Positions 46,652 through 58,268 of a DNA stretch of 64,000 bases are shown here, in pieces (position 1 is the stretch's first letter; each line of letters begins with the position of its first letter). The DNA lies in assembly GCA_037178855.1 (NCBI GenBank), contig JASJZC010000006.1, positions 5,146,001 to 5,210,000 of the forward strand, written 5' to 3'. A program made the translations under genes and the position numbers. Origin of the DNA: Oscheius sp. JU75. Its lineage: Eukaryota > Nematoda > Chromadorea > Rhabditida > Rhabditidae. The notes under the pieces were generated by a model that ran no database searches, was not told where the DNA came from, and was given only the letters and a program-made list of their open reading frames with translations.

Positions 46652-46898
46652 GGTTCAAAGAACTCGATTGATGGGGACCTGCGCACAGTAGTTTTGTCAA
46701 GACTGGAAAAACTTAGAACAGAAATTGACAGCCAAACAGGTAGATAATTATAGGATGTAGGACCAAATCAGTTGTCTCTTATTTCTCATTCTTTCCATGC
46801 GTATTGTTTGTCCCCATTGGCTGTCAATTTCTGTTCAAGTTTTTCTAGTCTTGATATAACTGCTGTGCGCAGGTCCCCATCAATGGAGTTCTTTGAAC
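46652..46898. repeat. Inverted duplication of a coding fragment
   Basis: Arms 46652-46735 and 46817-46898 are inverted copies with few mismatches. Both encode SKNSIDGDLRT followed by SRLEKL, on opposite strands. Preservation of the peptide on both sides shows that the source was coding. Confidence 0.8.
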
Positions 46899-47230
46899 AA
46901 TGTAAACTTTCTTGCTTCAAAACCAAGTTATCAGCTGCTGTGTTGTGTCTGATATAATAGTCCGACTCAAATCTGTCTATCATTTCATAAAACAACAAAT
47001 GTAACAAAACCGAGATCAAACATCATCGACTCCCTTGATCATCATCTTGTGCAGGACAGCCTCATGGATATTGCCTCCGAGCATTGTTTTTCACCCGATT
47101 CACCTGAAATTTTCCTCTTTTCCAAAGGTTTCAAGCCAAACCTGTCTTTTCCTCGCCATATGACGAACCTTGTCAAGCATATAGGAATAATGGCCAGAGC
47201 ACCTAGAGGTCCGAGGAGGAAGGCCTGAAC
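46786..47230 (-). CDS. Possible small membrane or coiled-coil protein (partial)
   Basis: Segments on the minus strand include a hydrophobic stretch (FLLGPLGALAIIPICLTRFV) near 47200, MLGGNIHEAVLHKMMIKG near 47080, and a helical part ending SRLEKLEQKLTANGDKQYA and a stop at 46786. I could not join them in phase. The last part is duplicated in inverted form at 46652-46735. No family is recognised. Confidence 0.35.
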
Positions 47231-47800
47231 ATGCTGTGTTTTTTTTGTTTCAGGAGTCAGATAAGGAAAGGATGTAACTGGAAAAACTGATTGTGCTTCT
47301 CTACAAAAGTAACATGAAATTTTGATGTGGAAAAGGCGTACTCAAGGATTACAAATTGGTAAGTGAAATCCACTCTTAGTCTTACGAGTAGTATGAAACA
47401 TAATTTTTTTTTACCGACGGCTCTTTGAAATCTCAAAGTTTTTCACATCAAATTTTTGAACCAATTGCAAATTCATTGCTCTTGAGCTTCTACATACAAA
47501 TGGATTGAAACATAGATCTTCCAACTATACAGAGCTTTGCTAGTCCGTACAGGATCCGGTATTTTCGCTATACTATGATGTTTCACAAATAGATCTTAAG
47601 TCCAAAAATGAGTTTCGAGATGTTTCAAAACAAGTATGAGAGAACAAGTTTTTAGGGGAGTGGTCGCGTGAAGGTTTGTGTGACAAATAGGCAAAAACCA
47701 ACATAAAAGCACTAAACGTATTAAAAAGGAAACAGTGATTCCTGGTTGTAGACGCCTTCTGAGCCTAAAAGCTTCAAGTCTTTGGGTATTCTTCCTTTAT
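47230..47800. other. No gene seen
   Basis: Stretch between the possible small gene and the inverted kinase copy. No splice-consistent exon was found. Confidence 0.4.
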
Positions 47801-48830
47801 AAGTATAACAACATTATTAATCCACAACGAGCATACAATTGGGCTATCCAACTAGCCGATGTCATGACGTACCTTCATGGTCAAGATTTTGTTCATAGGC
47901 GCGTTTCTCCACAAAAGTAAGTGAACCCGATCTATAAAATAACAGTTTCTCAGTATTTTCGTCTCAGAAGACAAGACGACTGTGAAAATTTGTCCTGTGT
48001 GCGCAAGCACTAATCCATCGAATGATGTCACAACTTCGGATTGGCTGAACACTTTTGGATATATGGCTCCTGAAGTGCTTCTGGAGAAGAAATACTCAAA
48101 GAAGAGTGATGTATATTCTTTTGGAATGGTTGTCTACGCCTTGGAAAACCGTCGGTGAGCACTTTTTTTCTTATAGAAGTGAGAAAGTGCGAGAAGTTTG
48201 TGCAGAGATTGTAAAGTCACCAGTTAACAACTGATTGTCAGTTGCGAAATTGCTAAGCGATAAGTATTGACCGTGCAAGTGTATGGTTCAAATTAACAGA
48301 AAAGGGTTGGATGCTTTCTCGTGGTAGGACTTTTTAGAAAGCGAAAACGAGGAACTTGCGAGCAATTTCACTTCGATTCAAAATAATAACACGAGATTTT
48401 AATTGACAATTAAAACGGGAAATCAACAGGAGAAGGCAACTCCCGTCTACATGGAATCATGGTTTTTGTTCACTACAATTTTTAGACTCCCCTTCGATGG
48501 ACAAGACATCAAGTTCAGTAAATTTGGAGAGCACATAAACAACGATGAGAATCGTCCTCCATTGAAAAGAGACATGAATCCTGTCCTCAGAGACATAATC
48601 GTCCAATGTTGGAAAACAAACCCTGAACAGCGACCAACAATGGAACAAGTTTGGAATTCATTGAAAGAGAGAGAGCACGAGCTGGCCGGAGCTGATATTC
48701 CCGTTGTTCGAATGGAAACAATCGTCTACTCGTCCAGATTGGCTTCATCCTATGGCCCGATGACTTTTAAGGGTAATATTCCGGATCACAAGGACAGTGT
48801 CGCCATCAAGGTTCTCGGTAGTCGAGGAAG
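47801..48830 (+). pseudogene. Inverted copy of part of K4 (truncated kinase gene)
   Basis: Exact-length inverted copy of 34302-35331. It holds the HRRVSPQN exon, the CPV/APE exon (FGYMAPEVLL) and the exon from RLPFDGQD through NPEQRPTMEQV into VAIKVLGSRG. At 48830 the homology ends and the frame reaches a stop after SPSQGKLSEI. It has neither the K4 N-lobe nor domain 2 beyond its beta-3 strand, so it is a fragment. Near identity across introns implies very recent origin, gene conversion or an assembly artefact. Confidence 0.88.
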
Positions 48831-49239
48831 TCCGTCACAAGGAAAGTTGAGCGAAATATAAAAGATTCAGCAAAGGTTTATTTCAGGTCTCGACAAAATT
48901 TAAAAAACTTTAAGAATTAAAGAAAAAGTCTGCCAGCAACGCTTTAAATTTCTCCTGCCTCAACTCAGAATTATAGAGGAAATTCTACTAGAATGGCTTG
49001 CTGTGAGTTTAGTTTTCGTGGTCAGATAGGTTCCACCTACCAAAAAATCTTCAAAAAAGCCAAACCATGGTTAGGAGTATTGGGAGAAATACTTTTCGGA
49101 GCATTGTACTGAAAATGGTCCCTGAAAAGCGTACAAACCGACTTCGATAAGGACAAACCAATGCGATTGCAGTGAAAACTTAAAGTTTATGAGTCTCAGG
49201 CTGCAAAACAGGCCAGTCAACAGCAGTTTGAAACTAGCA

Positions 49240-49790
49240 TTACTGGGCGAAACCACTGGTATGAGAGCGGCAACAATTTTGATGGTTTCTTCCACCACAA
49301 GGAAAAGCCCAAAATCTTTGATCCGCAGTCAGGGACTCACGCCTTTTGTCTGTTGTCATTGTTCCAGGAAATCCTGAGTTCATCTCTTTTTCGGTAGCCG
49401 AAATAAAGACACTTCTCAAAAACTTTTCGAAAGTACGAGCATGCTCAGCATACTCCAGTATGAGTCCGCATGGAATGTCGTCTATCATAAAGTATCCGTA
49501 ATAATTTAGAATATTGGGATGGTTCCCCAACTGAAATTTCAAATAACAAATTTTTTTCTGACATAAATCTACCCCTTGGAAAATTTTCCTGTTCTCTGTC
49601 AGCTTCCTGTTTATGTTGATCGCATAATCCGAACACGAAGCATCTGAAACTTCTGCTCATTTGATCGCCTTTGTTTCCAAACCCATGTAAAGTTTTTAAA
49701 GAAACTTCAACAACAGAATATAAGTGGAGTTTTTTTCTTTTTTGATCTATAATCGGTTTCGAAAACACGGGCAAAATGAGTAAAAACGCT
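49240..49790 (-). pseudogene. Kinase N-lobe fragment
   Basis: An exon after an acceptor near 49532 encodes LGNHPNILNYYGYFMIDD and CGLILEYAEHARTFEKFL, the alpha-C to hinge part of a kinase close to K1 (NHPNILRFYGYAVDD). It runs on without a catalytic loop to a stop at 49240. A second piece upstream (KQEADREQENFPRG) may be the preceding exon. No C-lobe is present. Confidence 0.6.
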
Positions 49791-49998
49791 TTTTGGAACG
49801 AATACGGCAGTTTTTACCATTTTCTCCAGTCATTACCTTTGTTCAGAAAAGTTTTGAGGGTTTGAAGAAATATGTGATAAAGCTGTCAGTCATTACGGAT
49901 ATAAGGTTTCCGGAAAGGACGCCTAAGTAAAAGGTAGAATTCGTTGGGAAAAACTAGCATAGAACAAGGCAGAAGACTTCTGGGTTTTTCAAAAGCTT

Positions 49999-50637
49999 TT
50001 ACTTGTTCATACAATCACTGCTTTGTGCTCCTGTTCTCCAGTTTCTTCGTCTGATACGACCTCGGGATAGTCCTAAACCAGACTGCTCTAACATTTCGTT
50101 AACAAGAAATACCTCTGACATTGTGCCCAGAAGTACAGAGATTAGGTTGTCTACGTGAATGGCAGCCAGCGCCATTAGAAAATAAGCAAAGTAAAAAGTG
50201 AGATGAGTAGAGATCATCCCCAAAATTGACATGAAGAGAAGATAGCCAGCCAGGGCGTTAGTGTTGGCCAGGAAACAGCCTTCGCAGGACCGCTTGGCAT
50301 AGAAAACTAACAGAAAGGCTGTGATGAAGGACAAGATGATGATTGTTCTTCTGAAAAATCATGATACTATTGACTGCCACTTCGTATCTAACCTGAACTG
50401 TATCGTCATTAACTCATTCTGCAAGAAGATGTCCAGAAATATGCAGACCAAAGTCATGGAACTGAAAATGAACACAAAGGTTCCAGGTTGTGTCCTAGGA
50501 TATATAATCCGGTGCCACGGAGTTAGCTTGTTGATCATTCACAATCCACTAGGAAACTGTCACGAGAAAAATTGGCAAAGAGCACTATGCACTGCTGATA
50601 GCATCGATTCCGTTGACCTGTTTGGCAACCTGTCCAT
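49999..50637 (-). CDS. Small multi-pass membrane protein
   Basis: Three exons join in frame: ATG 50637 (MDRLPNRSTESMLSA), SMTLVCIFLDIFLQNELMT, then a long last exon to TAA 49999. The product is about 155 residues with four hydrophobic segments: TLVCIFLDIF, IIILSFITAFLLVFYA, ALAGYLLFMSILGMIST and FYFAYFLMALAAI. The C-terminus is basic (RGRIRRRNWR). No signal peptide is seen and the family is not recognised. A truncated tandem copy of the first two exons lies at about 51395-51640. Confidence 0.65.
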
Positions 50638-52045
50638 CACAAACCCACAAAAACTATCAGTTAGGACATTAGTTTCAGCCAACTGTTCTATCAACACTTT
50701 TTGGTCGTACTAGGGCCTCGGATCGGCCAAGCTAGGTGGCATTACGCTATAGCTGTTTCGATAGTATGGCAAATGCGTAAAACTTCTTCTGCACTCCGAT
50801 AAGAACTGCGTACGATAGTAGAAGAATACGCGAAGTCGTTTGGAAACTTGGAGGGCCATTTAGGAAAAAAGAAATGAGAGTATGATTCTGATGAGCTCTG
50901 TAGGGAAGCTATTTGATGCGAATACGAAATCGGAACAACTAAGAAAACGATGTGCTAATTCTCGCTGCCGCATAACATCCTAACTCGACCATCTTGAGAA
51001 CTCGATAATATGCAAATTATTGTCGGTGATTTGGTTTTTGGGTGATTCGTCAAGTTGTCATTGTATTTCAGCCCATCCACGTAATATCGCTTCCACTTCC
51101 GCTCAACGGAGTGATAGTACTGCTTGCTTTGTTTAAACATCTAGCTGTGCTGGCAGATTGATAAGGTATTTGTTCGTTTCATCAAAACAGAGAAGACTTT
51201 TGGGGGAACAATCAAAGAAATAGTTTATTAACAAGAAACATTATCACAGAGAAAAATTTTGTTTGTAGAGATCACAATGGCACAAAAGAAGTATACCTAC
51301 GTTGCTGAACTTTTTACGGGATCAAGAGAAACACTAGATACAGGAATCTATTTTTTGAACAAGGAATTTTTTAACCGCCGCTCTGTTCCTTAGCTGAGCG
51401 TCATCAACTCATTCTGTAAGAAGAGATCTACGAATATACACAACAAGGTCATGGAGCTAAAAATAAACACAAAGATTGCAGGCTGTGTCCTAGTCAGTTT
51501 GTTGATCCTTCGCAATCTGCCACGAGAGAAATTGACAAAGAGCACTATACCCTGCTGATAACATTGATTCCGTTGGCCTGCTTGGCAACTTGTCCATCAC
51601 AAGCCCACAAAAACTATTAATTTCAATCCTGTTCTGTCACCACTTTTTTGTACTAGGACATCGGATCGGCCAAGCTATACTATAGCTATTACGATGACAC
51701 GAAAAATGCGGGGAAGCTTTTTGATCCGGACTCTGAAACGCGGTAGCTAAGAAAATGGAAATGTGCTCATGAGCCGAACCTCGTTGTCGCATAATTTTCT
51801 AACTCCACCATCTTAAGAATCAGGTAATAAACAAATTATTGTCAAAGGTTTAGTATCTGGGTGGTCCAAGTTGCTGTTGAATTTCAGCCCATCCACGTAG
51901 TATCGGGGGACTAGGGACCAATCAAAGGAATAGTTTATTACCAAGAAATATTATCACAGAGAGAAATTTTGCTAGCAGAGATCGTAAGGGCATTAAAGAA
52001 GAATATCTAAGTTTCTGAGCTTTCTACAAGGCCAAGAGAGTCGCT
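50393..52045 (-). repeat. Tandem duplication of membrane-gene 5' half and SIRT6 3' end
   Basis: Copy 1 spans about 50393-51370 and copy 2 about 51395-52045, in direct orientation and diverged. Shared blocks in order include CATTAACTCATTCTG/CATCAACTCATTCTG, GCTTGGCAACTTGTCCATCA or its variant, CAGCCCATCCACGTA and AGTTTATTA. In copy 2 the second exon ends early at a stop (LFLQNELMTLS), so it is a truncated gene copy. The right edge of copy 1 resembles the SIRT6 3' end. Confidence 0.75.
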
Positions 52046-53380
52046 AGATACCGCAAGCTCTCGATTTTCTGAGCAAGGTCCTTCGGAAGCAAAGGTATTT
52101 TCCTCTTTCAGTTCTCCAATCAAAGTTCCAGGCCGACAGGTTTCCTCCTCTTCATTATCTTGCTCCGTTTCAAATTTAGCCTCTACCACCTGTCCCACGC
52201 AAAATTCACTTTGTTCCACTTCTTTCTTGACTGCTACTTCCTCCTCTTCCTCTTTCTTCACAGCCGACTTTCTTTTGGCTGCTCTCTTTGCCATTTTGAA
52301 AGTTTCCAGAGGCCAGACGGACGTCCGTACGATTTATGAAACATTTCCATAGTCATCTCACGAATCTCTTTTACCTGGTTGCTTCCATTTCATTTCAGGT
52401 ATTTCCAACAGCTCCAAAACTCTTTGCATAACCTGATCCACCTTTCCGTGGACAGCAAGATCGACTCTCTTCTCCTAAAATGCACAGATTGTTCAGATAA
52501 GGAAGGGATTCACATGTTTTGTGGCTTGAAGGTTCACGGTGACGATCTTGCCTCCTTTCCTTTTAGTAATCATGGGCATATCTCCGACTGGAACAATCTG
52601 AAGAGAAGTTCCTAAACACAAAACTACGTCGGCGTTCTGAAAAGGACAATCGGATCATTTTGAATTCAGAAACGCACTTTGGCAAAGAGATTGGAAGTAG
52701 AATACTCTGGTTCCGGTAAAGCACTCTCCCAATCCAGCACAGAATCAACTAATCTTCCTCTACACGGCCGTCCAGTTGTTGTCCCTTCACAGCTTCTTCC
52801 TGTTGGTTTCAGACCAACTGTTCCTACGATCTGGTCTCGATAGTACCGACGACTGCAGCGTTCACAGTATTCGCAGAAGACGTTTCCATGAAGTTCTGCC
52901 AGCCGATTGAGAGGAAATCCGCTTCGTGGAGTGAGTCCATCAACATTTTGGGAGACTAGGTATCTGGAAACGTATAATCTCTATGAGAACAACTTGAGTC
53001 GTTGTTTGTTACTAACTGACTCACTTGACTATTCCTCTGGCTTCCAAGGCTACCAGAGTCATATGGGTTTGAGTTGGTGCGGCCGTCGAAAAGTCTACAC
53101 TAACCGCTGTTTTTCCCTCCTTCTCCAAAGTCCAAACTCCTGTGGGACCTCGAAAGTCGGCGATTCCAGCGGAAGTAGAGATCCCAGCTCCAGCTATTAC
53201 AAAACAGCACTTGCTCTTCCGTAATATATCGGCTAGCAGCTTACATTTGTTTTCTAGCTCAGTATCTGAGTCAAAAAGCTACAAATATTCGGTCGAGAAC
53301 ATAAAAGAAAGTACCTCAGGCATTCCGACACGTCCTTTGTTCTCATAGGGTGACAGAGCATCAGCATAGCAGAGACTCAT
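52007..53380 (-). CDS. SIRT6: SIRT6 NAD-dependent protein deacylase
   Basis: Exons join from ATG 53380 ([19 protein letters not shown]) to TAG 52007. The N-terminus matches the SIRT6 pattern (LSPYxxKG). Sirtuin motifs are intact: [19 protein letters not shown] (NAD binding), [33 protein letters not shown], the catalytic His in LAELHGN, zinc Cys pairs CEYCERC and later C...[12 protein letters not shown] and [12 protein letters not shown]6-type enzymes act in the nucleus as histone deacylases and in DNA repair; that role is inferred by homology. The last exon encodes a charged tail ([20 protein letters not shown]) with a nuclear-signal-like basic cluster, rather than the proline-rich vertebrate tail. 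Confidence 0.92.
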
Positions 53381-53538
53381 CTTAAGAGTACCTGATGAAC
53401 ATGTAGGGTTATAAGATGTTTGATTGGGATGAATCCAAAGACACATCTAGGCTATCCTATTCACTAAAACAAGTCGTAAAATGACATTAAAAGATTCATT
53501 GAAACAACGATAACAACAGGATGAAAACAAAAGGGAAA

Positions 53539-56081
53539 CTAGAGAGAAGTATCCTTGTAGAACTGCTCCTTCTTGGCAGCTACCGGAATCCTCGAGGCAA
53601 GAGATCGAACTCTGTTAAATTCGCTTCCACGGAGCTTCGAGAACATGTCGTCGAATCCATCGAAAGTGTCTCCATGCTTCCAGACGACCGTCTCCAAGGC
53701 AATGGCGAGATTTTGAACAGCCATCTCACTGGTCATGTCGGTGCTTTTGGCCAGACTGGAAGTGTTTTACAGGGGAATAGCTATAGAATATCGTACCTTT
53801 TAAATTGCTCAACTCCTTTTTCACTAGTCGAGATATCCCTCTGGATCTTGTAATATTCTGAAGCGGTGACGCATCTTTTAGCCTGACTGTCAGCATCAGA
53901 ATTGGGATTCTGGCCAAAGTGGAGCAGGTTGAGCCTGAAACTTTACAATGAGATTGAGAAATAAGAGAAACTGCTCACCTGTAGTGCAGATACTTGAAAT
54001 CTTCCTTCTCGTTCAGACTCTGCACCCCCCGTCCTAAAATGTCTGGAAGAGTCACATGTCCATTCGTTGGCGTCAGCTGGACTAGGACATCAATGCAGAA
54101 TCTTCTCTCACGAATGTCCGACGTCTGCATTCTCGTCTTGTTGACCTCGTTCAAAAGATATCCGATGGTCACAATCTCCTTGTCCGAATAGAATTCCGGA
54201 TGAACGACGATGTACTTCTTCAGGAGGGACAGTAGGAGAATTCGTTGAGCACGAGGAAGAGAGGACAGTCTGTGGAGTTTTGACTCTTTCCACTTGTTCC
54301 AGAGATCCGGTTGACCACCGATTAGGACAAAGAGAGGCAGTTTGCGGGGCCTGGTGATACTTCGGAGCAGGAAACCTAAAAAAAGTAAGTTTGAAAGCAG
54401 AAGGATGTAAAAGGACAGGAAGACAAAAGAGTACTTACCAAAGACAATGGTAGCAGCACTTCTGACCAAGAAGCTCTCCGAGTTCTGAGCCTCCAAGCAG
54501 AACGAGAACAGGACAGGATAAGCACGTGACGGAAACAGGCAGTCGGCTTGTGAGACGAAAAGTTTGAGAGTCTTGAGAATTCTGGCCAGGACAGCAGCAT
54601 CTGTTGAGAGAGATAGATGAGCCTCAATTTTGGTGAAGAACTCTTCGAAGAAAGTTCTACTCTCTTGGCAACACGACCAAAGGAGACGGGACAAGACAAG
54701 GGTTCTGACTTCGGTCTTGGAGTCGAAAAGGTAATCCATTAATTCTGGGAAGTATAGACAGGCCGTGAAGTGATCATTGCCTATGAGAGCTTCCAATGCC
54801 GAACAGCCAGAGTCGACAACTGCCTGAAAAATACATGAATTTAAGAAAAGAACTCTTCACAAACCTTCATCCTGGTCCTAGTCACAACATCGAAGATGAA
54901 CTCTGCCTTCTCCCTCGGATCAATCTCCTTCAGCCAGAGCGCTCGTTCAATGGAATCCGTCAACTGCTTGACCACGGCTCTGTCGACCAGTCCGAGCTCG
55001 TTCAGCCTCTTGTGAACCGTCGGAAACGATGGAACATGGCCTTCTTTCTCTGATCCGTGTTTCTTCAGGAGATCATCGACAAAGAGCTTCAAATCCTCAA
55101 AGCTCCTCGAAACGTCAGGGATATCCAAATCCTCAGGAGTAAAGACCTTTTGGTGGTCTGTTTTCGTAACACTAGTCAGAGCTGAGACCATTTTGACTAA
55201 AACATGAGTTGTGGAACTGTATAGACAAACGTTTACCTGGCTCCAAACCGAGATGCTCTAAGAGCTTCGAAGCCTTATCTCTGATCTCTTCGTCGTGCCA
55301 AGAAGAAGCCGTTTTCAGAAGTTCAATCTTTCTTTTTATGTCCTTCTTGCACTGTTCTATCTTCTTTGTCGAGAACTTCTCCAAGAAGATTTCCATCACT
55401 TTGAGAAAAGCGGATAGCAGTCTGTCGTCAGACCAGGAGACGCCAGGCGACTCTTGCCACTCCCAGAAGGGATCAATGCAGGTGAAATCCTCGTAGTTCT
55501 CGGCATTCAATGGGAAATAGGGCTTTTTGGGACGCGAGAAATGTTCCTTCAGGAGGGTCTCGAGCTTAGTCAGGATGAGAGAAAGAGCTTCTTGGCCAGT
55601 AGGCAGGTTGACCCAACGGGCTAGCCAGCAACGGAGGACATTGGCTACAAGGGCGCTGAAAAAGGTTAGGATAAGAGCCGAGAGGGACAAAAACTGACCT
55701 GTTCTTGTTGACCAACAAGGAGACAATTTTGTCGATAGTTTCTTCCATAGAACACTTTAACAGTTCAGCTACTAATGGAGAAGACGAACTAGCCAACTCT
55801 TGCTCAGCAGCCCAGACGGGAAGAGAAGCCAGATACTCGTTGAAGAACGGAATCTTGACCTCTTTGGATAGAAGACTGATTAGAAGAAGATTTTCAGGCA
55901 GATAGATCCCGATTTCCTGGCAAAGGGAAGCCATCTGAGAGCCGTTGTTTGAGGAATGAAAAAAGGACATACCTCCAAATTTTCTTCATCGTTCTCGTTC
56001 AGCTTGACCAAAGCCTTCAAGAGTGACGTCATATTCTCATGCTTCAGATCCGAGAGGGTCAAAGTCACAAAGACTAGATTC
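53539..56081 (-). CDS. Large helical protein, HEAT/ARM-repeat-like (5' incomplete)
   Basis: About ten minus-strand exons run from an acceptor at 56081 to TAG 53539. The product exceeds 700 residues and is almost wholly helical, with amphipathic pairs such as KALVKLNENDEENLE, KVMEIFLEKFSTKKIEQC, ALIGNDHFTACLYFPELMDY, DSKTEVRTLVLSRLL and VLARILKTLKLFV. These resemble HEAT/ARM repeats. I could not name the family; a BRAT1-like or other HEAT scaffold is possible. The 5' exon is missing: the MITE at 56130-56470 lies directly upstream of the first visible exon, so the start is further right or was lost. No enzyme motif is seen. Confidence 0.65.
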
Positions 56082-56129
56082 CTGAAAACAGCACTGTGTT
56101 TCTGAGACAAGACGGCGACGAAGTCTTTT

Positions 56130-56470
56130 CCAATATTATTAAAAAAGTGACCAGCGAAAAGAAGGTGGTTTGGACTCTACAAAAACTGGACAATAGAAAA
56201 CAGGGCAATGTAATTCCATAGGCAAATTGGGAAAGCCTAGACCGCGTCTGATTTCTTCATTGCGTGAAAGAGTAGTGCTTGCTCTGAAAACGCGAGCAAT
56301 AAATCGAGTTGCACGATAACCAGCAGCGGTAGTGTAATGAGACGCGGTTTAGGCTTTCCCAATTTGCCTACGGGATTACATTGCCCTGTTTTTGCACTGC
56401 TTTCTATTGTCCAGTTTTTGTAGTCCAAACCACCTCCTTTTCGCGGGTCGCTTTTCTTAATAATAATTGG
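56130..56470. repeat. MITE-like fold-back element, about 340 bp
   Basis: Inverted arms of about 125 bp at each end begin CCAAT(A)TTATTA and share GCGAAAAG, GGTGGTTTGGACT, ACAAAAACTGGACAATAGAA, ACAGGGCAATGTAAT and GGCAAATTGGGAAAGCCTA. The right arm has a short insertion. The centre is unique and encodes nothing. The outer AT-rich ends hide the exact target duplication, which could be TTA-type. Confidence 0.88.
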
Positions 56471-56944
56471 TCCTTTTTGTCAAATATACAAAGGATATTT
56501 ATTGTTCAAAACTTATTAGTAGCAAAAAAAAATGCTTTAAAACTCTTTTTCATACTGTTGGAAAGCTTCTACGCATCACATTTTCGTGCTGACGCGCAAA
56601 GTCACTATTCATTGCGCGGACTTTTCTATAGATTACATGAGCTCAGTTGCACGTTTTGACGTGTCTAAAGGCTCAGAGCTTATTTTAACATATTCTATCC
56701 ATTTGCAAGCTGAACCTCTAGCCAAAGTATGGGGTCAGTCGAGAGGTAAACTTGTAAAGCCAGCTTCGGTTACGAATACCGGGAGACACCAACACGTTTT
56801 GAAAAATGATTCATTATTAAAAAGCTTTATTTTCTTACCTATTGTTCCCAAACTTTTCTCGAGGTTATTCTACGTGGTTAAAACTGGGATAAAGTTTGAG
56901 AGCAATTGGAACGAGCGGGGCCGAAAAATGGCGATTTTCAGTTT

Positions 56945-57487
56945 TCAAGTGCGAGCACTAAGCCAACTCGGAATCAAATCAAAAGGGACCAACCTTTTTA
57001 GTTCTCTGTACTCTTCCTCTACCAGTTCTGCTCTGAGCTTTTTTCTTTCACGGTTGATTTTTTGAATGAATACGCTGTAGAAGATGTACTCGTCCGTGGA
57101 GGAACTAAAACTCGAAAATTAATCGAAACAGATAAGATAAGGACCTACCAAATTTGGGAATTCCTGCCATAATTAGCCAACCATTTGCGCGTTAACGAAA
57201 CCAAAACTCTTGGACCATTGACATCTAGAGCCGCGACGAGTCCTAGCCATCCTGTCCTCTTGCTTCCAGTCCTGTACAAAAGTTCTGCCGCGAGTTTTTT
57301 GGCGGCAAAAGTGGCATCGGAGCTGTCCAATACGGTCTTGGCCTTTTGAAGAATAGCTTCGTCTAGAGATTGCCCTGTTTTCAGAGTTTCGCAACCTTTC
57401 TGAATTGAGTCTTGTTGAATATTGATGGAGTAGACCTACTTGTAGAGCTAGAATCAATTGAGCACCGTCCATCTTACCCGTAGACAT
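56945..57487 (-). CDS. Small conserved-looking protein, unknown
   Basis: Three exons join in frame: MSTGKMDGAQLILALQ, then KGCETLKTGQSLDEAIL...AAELLYRTGSKRTGWLG...VSLTRKWLANYGRNSQI, then CSSTDEYIFYSVFIQKINRE to TGA 56945. The product is about 150 residues, soluble and mainly helical, with a charged coiled-coil-like C-terminus (RERKKLRAELVEEEYREL). Splice sites are good (donor GTAGGT at both introns). I do not recognise the family. ATG 57487 is the first in frame. Confidence 0.7.
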
Positions 57488-57576
57488 TGTGAATACTGAT
57501 TTGGTAGAAAGCTGAAAAGTTGTTGACTTGTCAAGCTTGAGACATCGCTTTTATCCTAGCCAACTCTTATGATTTC

Positions 57577-58268
57577 GGTAATAGTTCGGCAGGTGGCCCC
57601 GTTCGTTCAAACGGATTTTCGCGCACTTTTTCTTTTTGGCGGGTTTTGAATTTTCTTCACGAATATTCTCCGCTGTTCTTCGTCATTTTTTTGGTGTTTT
57701 CCGCCTTCTCTCCTATTTTCTCTGCATTTTTTTTTATATCAAAAACAGTAGGAGGATAATAGAAGTATTGGTATCGCGTAAACCCTGGGAATGGTTCACG
57801 GCTCGGTGGACGTAGCCGTGATGAACAGTCTGACGGTATGGCTTCCATTCATCGGAGTATATAATGCTTCCCGGAGCAATTTACTTCTTGATTATCGGGA
57901 TCAGAGTCGCAGCCGTACGGTCCTCGACCCAGAAGACTCTACATTCATTTGTACTGCGAGAGTACATTCCAAAGAGCCAGGGGCCTTAATCCATGGAAAC
58001 TATTCGGATAAGTCTATACACTACCCTGGGTCCGTCGGAAGTAATTATTCAAACGATGTCTTTTCACTTTAATCTGTATACCTTTTGATGCGTTCTCTAT
58101 TTTGCCTCGAAATATTGTTTTGGAGAGGAGAAAACGTTAGATCCTAGCAGAAAATGATGAAGAACAGGGGAGAATATCAAAATCACGAAGAAAATTCAAA
58201 ACCCGCCAAAAAGAAAAAGTGCGCGAAATCCCGTTTGAATGAACGGGGCCACCTGCCGAACTATTACC
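57577..58268. mobile_element. 692-bp non-autonomous DNA transposon with 8-bp target duplication
   Basis: Terminal inverted repeats of about 130 bp begin GGTAATAGTTCGGCAGGTGG and continue CCCCGTTC, CAAACGG, TTTCGCGCAC. An identical 8-bp direct repeat, ATGATTTC, flanks both ends (57569-57576 and 58269-58276). Eight-base duplications are typical of hAT elements and some others. The interior has no transposase frame. It lies between the small gene and COP1. Confidence 0.93.

Noticed and set aside
47852..48052. Minus-strand frame beginning MFSQSEVVTSFDG, also present at 35080-35280
   Set aside because: It is the antisense shadow of the K4 CPV/APE exon and appears twice only because that segment is duplicated.
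56586..57065. 159-residue plus-strand frame
   Set aside because: It overlaps the supported last exon of the minus-strand gene at 56945-57487 and has no domain signal.
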